From Phlegmacium glaucopus (lineage: Eukaryota > Basidiomycota > Agaricomycetes > Agaricales > Cortinariaceae), in NCBI GenBank assembly GCA_015039465.1, contig MU130372.1, positions 164,322 through 228,321 on the forward strand: 64,000 nt of DNA, in the 5' to 3' direction. A model generated the notes under the pieces. It was not told the origin of the DNA. It searched no databases and saw nothing but the letters and a program-made list of their open reading frames with translations. How positions within the stretch are numbered: position 1 is the stretch's first letter; each line of letters begins with the position of its first letter. Position numbers and translations under genes: made by a program. Positions 59,149 through 64,000 of this stretch are shown here, in pieces.

Positions 59149-60388
59149 TAGTGATGTGCCGGGCCCGGCTTTGAGCCAGAAGCCAGGCCAAGCCAAGCCA
59201 TTTTAGGCTGGGCCATAGGTGACAGCCCAGGATAGCTCAAAGCCAAAGCCGGCGGCTCAGGCCATGGCTTTAGCACCAGAATTCTTTTTTTAATAATTTG
59301 GATTTATTATACAGTTTCTTATCTCAGAATGCACACCGAAAATTCTGAAAGTTATTTGGTTATCACAAGTGACATTTTCATCACCCTTCATGGCCGTTGC
59401 TTCGGATCTTGTTCTGACCATGACAAAAATGTCACATTGAAACACAACCAAATAACCTTCATAAATTTTGATGTGCAAGATACAGTCCGTAAAGAATGAA
59501 ACTGCCTTGTTTATGGCAGCGAAAGCTGCTCCTGATTACATAACCAGCTATTGAACCACTTTAGATTCCCTTTTCAAAGAGCTCTTGTGTGATTAACTTT
59601 GAATATTTAGTCTGTCATTATTTGATTAGTCTACATCACTAATATTCTCCAAATATCTGATTTCCGTGGGGTTACCATAATGAAATGTAGAAGTACTGTC
59701 AAAAGCCGTGGCCTGGGCCGGGCCAAGCCAGGGCCGAGCCGGCTTTGGGGGCTTTGGCTTGGCCCAGGTTTTTGTGAGGCCGGAGCCGGCTGAAGCCTAG
59801 TCTCTCGTAGACAGCTTCAATATATGTGATGTGACATGAGTTATGGATCACGATATATGAAGTCTGTTGTTTACCGCGCCCCCAAACCCGTGCTAGAAAA
59901 TGTTTATGTAATCTTCGGACTTCGAAATCATCTTCATCTCCCCTGAACGCAATAATTAAAGGGTCTTTTCAGCTATTCTTAGAGAGAATCTATTTCTATT
60001 GGATCCTTAAATGTATTATATATCTAATTTAGGAGTCTCTGACGTGATGTGGATGCTTTCTTGAAATTTAAGTGCATATCAAGTTGAGCTCCAAATCACG
60101 TGCACCACTTTTGGCTTCATTTCCTACCGACGAGGAAGTCACATAAACACCCATCCTCTGAGCCCCAAATTTTAATTTATATGATGCCTAAGCTAAATAA
60201 AACAACTTTCACCCTAAAAAGTAGCAAAAAGCCTCTGTCGTCGCGTGAGCTCGACGCGACGATAATTCAAAGTCCGAAGATTACATAATGATTTTCTAGC
60301 ACGGGTTTGGGGGCGCGGTAGAAACAGGACTAGCTGAAGCCAGGCCAAAGCCGTGGCTTTTGGGCCAAGCCGGGCCGGAACATCACTA
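59149..60388. mobile_element. hAT-type element with GGCC-rich ends and a nested TIR element
   Basis: Target duplication ggtgcctc at 59141-59148 and 60389-60396. Ends TAGTGATGTGCCGGGCC / TAGTGATGTTCCGGCCC. Subterminal 'ggccaagcca' and 'ggctttggcttggccc' arrays. No transposase. Similar GGCC-type text at 44350-44470 and 47650-47760 suggests further diverged relatives. Confidence 0.92.
59874..60318. mobile_element. TIR element nested in the previous one (TA target)
   Basis: 445 bp with about 50-bp inverted ends (CCGCGCCCCCAAACCCGTGC...), flanked by TA (59872-59873, 60319-60320). CpG-rich ends, unlike the host element. No coding sequence recognised. Confidence 0.8.
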
Positions 60389-60416
60389 GGTGCCTCTCCT
60401 GTCTCCTCCCTTGTCC

Positions 60417-60945
60417 TCATCCACTCACATTGACACTCAAAATCAACGTACTTCCCACTGGAAAGTCCACGAGAGGGACTTCATAGACTGAGATATCCTC
60501 TTTACGTCTCCAAGTCCAGGAGGCATCGATCCACTGTCGTATGAGTTGGCTGATGGGTTCTCTGACGGGGTCGTGATATAGCCCGCTTCCTGCGCTGTTG
60601 CCAGCGGAACGATCTCTTCTGATCGTTCCGGATGACCCATGTGAATATTGGTAACTTGTAAGGTACTGTGGACCCCGTCCTGCGGCGCCTCTGCCGCGTT
60701 GATTGCGACTTGGGCCCGCGCTTGGAGGTCGATCATGATACTGTTCAGTCGTTCCCTGATAGACAGGGCCAATCCAGAGCGGCCAGCCGTAGAAGGGTTG
60801 TGCACCCCAGGGTCCGCACTTCACTTCCGCCTCGCTCGCAGCAGGTTCGCATCGTATATGGGTAACCAACGGGATTTAACGCTGCCTGGCCCGTCGTGTC
60901 TTTCCAACTAAAGCCGTCTGACATCGACTCAAGTCTCGCCACTTC
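60417..60945 (-). CDS. Unrecognised minus-strand coding fragment
   Basis: GC-rich, CpG-rich minus-strand open stretches: 60443-60805 includes 'LALSIRERLNSIMIDLQARAQVAINAAEAPQDG' and continues to 'SLSWTFQWEVR'. No ATG opens this frame (it begins at a GTG), so upstream exons would be needed. Composition and codon use look like genuine gene DNA compared with the transposons to the left. Product unknown. Confidence 0.35.
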
Positions 60946-61419
60946 AAAGGAACTTTAAACGGTTAGGAGGATGATCCTAGTGTCGAAGTCCTTACCAAAA
61001 TCAATCAATAATCGTTCTCATTTTAACCATATCGATCTGACTGAACGGAGTGGGAATTTACGACTCGGAGAAGTGTCTCATTCCCCAATAAAATTTAGTC
61101 AATTGGAGGCCTCGTTCTTTTTTCACTGCGGTAAGATCCGCTTTTCACTGGGCTTGAATCACTCGCCAAAAAAATAAAAGTTTAGTACGCTAACCTAAAT
61201 TGCCATCAGACTAAATTCTTGGTTTCCAATCCAGTCGACTAGAACTAGGAGTGACGAATTCGCCAATGTAAGTAGGGGAGTCAACCTCCGTATATTGACC
61301 TACGAGATCTCACTAATCTTCAAATCACAATTCTTGAATTCATAGGGGTGCCATAAAACCAGTCCGAAACTTTCTTTACTTGCGCCAACCTGCCGACGGG
61401 TCAGCTCGCGATCTAATCT

Positions 61420-61881
61420 ACCACCAGAGCAACTCAGTATAAGTAACGCGTTGAAACATTGTTCCACAGCAGCACCCCTCGAGTCCTCAACACCTCAACA
61501 CGGTCGTGTTACTACATATTCCAATTATCACCAAGTACACCCACTCTTCTCTCTCTCATCATCACTAGCATCCCATCTGCCAGTGGCCAGGTTTGGAATG
61601 GCACTATTACGTCTCCCTTTTCCTCGAAATGTTTGGATGTGAGACAGTCCATGTTTAGCGATGGAACGCCTGTTCAGATAAAAGTTGGAACAGAGATAAT
61701 GGTAGCCAGTTGTTACAGGATTACTGTTAGTGCTGGGGTTGCGAGACATGTAAGGATATATGACATTTCCCAACCCAGACCAGTTGTACAAGTGTTAAAA
61801 TTGTTGCTTAGTGGATATGGGTCCAATTTGTATACTTTCCTCCAAGAGAAATGTAACAGTTTAACTGAACCTGCCGTTTGA
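61420..61881 (+). pseudogene. Ricin-B-type lectin (beta-trefoil) fragment
   Basis: An exon with a hydrophobic signal-like stretch (TLLSLIITSIPSASG) then QVWNGTITSPFSSKCLDV and FSDGTPVQI (about 61584-61680), the typical opening of secreted fungal beta-trefoil carbohydrate-binding domains. The expected 'YDCNGTxAQ' continuation is absent or lies after an intron, and no ATG opens the frame within this stretch. This is a sugar-binding domain only; no catalytic part is seen. Probably a truncated gene. Confidence 0.45.
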
Positions 61882-62410
61882 GAAGGAAACCAACCAGAAC
61901 TGATAACCATCACCATTCGACAGAGCAACGTGCTGATGGCCAGAATAATATGCCTTCTTCGCCATCTTGTGTGTTGTATCTTCTCTTGGATCTGTTCCTT
62001 CACCGGCCATTCATGTTCACTGGCGATGCAAAGGCTGAAACTAGTAATTCTTTCAAAGAATCCACGGGGTCATTTGATTATTATCGCAGTTTAAGTATGC
62101 TTAGAAAGCTCTTGATAAATGTCCTTAGTCCATCAGCTCATTGGAATATGGTATCGAGATAGTTGTAGGTTACTCAGGCTAAGTCAAGCTTCAATCGCCC
62201 TCGCCAACGGTAATCTCATTATCTTCGGCGGCTTCATAACTGTGAAATATGTGAGAGATTCGTCGACAAAGGCTGACTTGGTAGGTCCTCGTAAACATCA
62301 ATCTGTAACGATGTCAACATCAGGAGCAGGGGGCAGTGCAGGCAGACGGGGGTACAACTGGAGGTGGCCAGGAAGGGCGGAGTAAGGTCAAATATTTATG
62401 CACGTTGGGG
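61882..62410. other. No supported gene up to the gap
   Basis: Several short open stretches; 62110-62290 includes 'SQASIALANGNLIIFGGF', which may belong to a coding exon, but no family is recognised. Confidence 0.3.
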
Positions 62411-62510
62411 NNNNNNNNNNNNNNNNNNNNNNNNNNNNNNNNNNNNNNNNNNNNNNNNNNNNNNNNNNNNNNNNNNNNNNNNNNNNNNNNNNNNNNNNNN
62501 NNNNNNNNNN
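62411..62510. other. Assembly gap (100 N)
   Basis: Exactly 100 Ns, the usual placeholder for a gap of unknown size. It lies next to a Pro-rich coding stretch, so repeats may have stopped the assembly. Confidence 0.99.
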
Positions 62511-62830
62511 GGTGGAGGCGGCGGCAGAGTAGCTTCTTCCACCGGCGCCTCTTTTTGGGCTTCAGCTTGGTGTACGAGCTCAACGTAGCTCACTGAATCA
62601 TGACTGAGTCGTTGCAAAAACGAAAAACCAAAGATGAATGAGTTACATTGTTACAAGGGAATAACCCCATCATCTCTTCCAAACCAATGCCCGTCCACCA
62701 CTCTTCATCAATCTCCCTAATGTGTGGAATGAAATTTTGAAAGAATATGAGATGGAGTAGCTAGGAGCGAGAAGGAGTGACAGAAAACGCCGGTTGCTGT
62801 TTGGGGCCTAAAAAAAACGATTAGACGAGT
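62511..62830 (-). CDS. SH3-domain protein, C-terminal exons (partial)
   Basis: Minus strand: after a 3' splice site (cacattag, about 62717-62724) an exon encodes 'EIDEEWWTGIG...MMGLFP'. An intron GTAACA...ATTCAG follows, then 'SYVELVHQAEAQKEAPVEEATLPPPP' running into the gap. WWxG ... GLFPxxYVEL is the C-terminal half of an SH3 fold, which binds Pro-rich peptides in actin or signalling proteins. An upstream exon pair joined by a GTATGT...TTTTAG intron (about 62812-62856) may belong to it: it includes a hydrophobic stretch (PPALFMVGLYILVLPLQML, about 62940-63000). A Sho1-like osmosensor would fit membrane plus SH3, but this is speculative. Confidence 0.5.
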
Positions 62831-63240
62831 GTCATATTCTGTACAAATACATACCATATCATTAAAGGCTGGTCGACTGGTAGTAAAGGTTGGAGGACGA
62901 GAATAGGCAGAGGCCGTGGTAGTGCAGCTGGAGGAGAGCTTCTGACCAAGCATCTGCAGAGGCAGAACCAGGATGTACAGTCCTACCATAAACAGAGCCG
63001 GCGGAAATAGCGGCTTGACAGCACTTAGAGCATGCCATAAAGTCAATGCAGCAATGTCGACCTTACCAACTGGCGTGTAGGCTGTACAAACTGACATGGT
63101 TGTTCCTTGTGAGTGTAATGGATGGAGTAACAATCATTCGTACCCAGAACCCGTCAGTTGAGCATGGACGAACTTTTAGGAAATTATGCACTTCATTGTG
63201 TGTACTGACCGCCGCATTAATATCGAGCTACCACACCTGA

Positions 63241-63781
63241 ATCAGGTGCGGAAAGGAGCCGTTTTCTCATTGAGTCTGCTTGCAAGCCGAGAGAATAGCC
63301 TATTATCTCCGCTTCAATATCCGACTACGTGCCGTAATCTACCACGTTGACTCTGATCGTTAACGGGGCTGACTGGATCGCAGAAGATACTCTGAAAGAT
63401 CAACGCAAGCGCTTAATGCACCAGCAACGGGTTAGTACCTGACTTCGTTTGGGCCATGCTGCATGGCATTCTGACTGTCCACTCGTTCATTAGGCTCCCA
63501 TGACCCAACCAAGAGCTTGATCTTCATGACGATGGATGTGTTCCTCTGCCGTTCTTCGATCAAAATATCCAGCAGCCAACACATGTTAATATTTGGAAAT
63601 CCAAAAGAAAGAAACGCGAAACTATCGTTGAACGCTCAGGTTCATACTACTGCTACGGTCCACATTACCACACCAGTAGTAAATCGGATTACCTGGGTTT
63701 CGACATAGTCAGAGTCATAGCAGGGGAGTCGTACTTGCTTCAATTGATGCTAGTCACTGTCCGACTACCCCCACCCAGGCC
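63241..63781. other. No supported gene
   Basis: I see no recognisable protein, RNA or repeat in this stretch. Confidence 0.35.
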
Positions 63782-64000
63782 ATGACTAGGGTTGGACCAA
63801 CGAATTCGATGTCGACTTCGTTATTATCAGCTTCTTCGTCTTTTTCGTCATCTTCTACAATGCCAACAGCGACTACTTTATCCACTGCAAGATTTCCTTC
63901 ACCAACATCTTCTACATTAACTACTATAACGGCGGCCACGGTTACAAGCAGACCAAGAGTCCGAGCTGTCACTACAACCATCAACCATCACTTCATCACA
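63782..64000 (+). CDS. Ser/Thr-rich protein, start of a gene cut by the window end
   Basis: From ATG 63782 the frame is open to the last base (73 codons) and is strongly Ser/Thr-rich (MSTSLLSASSSFSSSST, TVTSRP). The frame also extends upstream of the ATG (HCPTTPTQAM). Such stretches are typical of O-glycosylated stalks of fungal cell-surface proteins. Incomplete, so no function is assigned. Confidence 0.35.
   Translation, partial: MTRVGPTNSMSTSLLSASSSFSSSSTMPTATTLSTARFPSPTSSTLTTITAATVTSRPRVRAVTTTINHHFIT

Overview
The window reads as nuclear DNA of a filamentous basidiomycete, probably an agaricomycete. The genes carry several short introns of about 45-65 bp with GTRNGT...YAG borders. The families seen are typical of mushrooms: Ser-rich single-pass membrane proteins, an NB-ARC/TPR NOD-like receptor (NLR), an SSRP1/Pob3-type FACT subunit, chromodomain Gypsy, Copia, a LINE, and many hAT-type elements with 8-bp target duplications. 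Identification is from sequence motifs only; no search was run.

Layout. 1-2157 is a block whose polarity is wrong: read backwards without complementing, it contains a complete solo LTR of a family found four more times in the window. 2300-3108 is a relic of the 3' end of an NLR gene. A chromodomain Gypsy element lies at 3109-9689, has two 413-bp LTRs and is itself split by a solo LTR. 11641-15768 holds two tandem paralogous membrane-protein genes. A segmental duplication follows: copy A is about 15963-26972 and copy B about 37010-43895. Each copy has a decayed FACT-subunit pseudogene followed by an NB-ARC/TPR receptor gene. Receptor A is broken by a 5-bp slippage duplication. Receptor B is open throughout (1354 aa predicted). 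Between the copies is one old Copia element on the minus strand (about 27355-36243), cut up by solo LTRs and hAT-type MITEs, almost all with exact target duplications. 44649-58255 is a second nest: a hAT element (47998-56970) with a transposase remnant that received a 6.3-kb LINE, plus several MITEs. 58686-64000 holds a few gene fragments, a further nested TIR element and a 100-N gap (62411-62510).

How it fits together. The region looks like a fast-evolving NLR neighbourhood used as a landing site by transposons. The receptor TPR arrays (126-bp units) show expansion and higher-order duplication. The NB-ARC part of A and B is nearly identical at DNA level while the flanks and TPR arrays have diverged, which suggests gene conversion. 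In the Gypsy element almost every stop is a TGA where an Arg is expected, so C-to-T decay of CGA codons (RIP-like mutation or methyl-CpG deamination) is the likely means of silencing. The two receptor copies also act as each other's empty sites, so two insertions in copy A can be confirmed directly.
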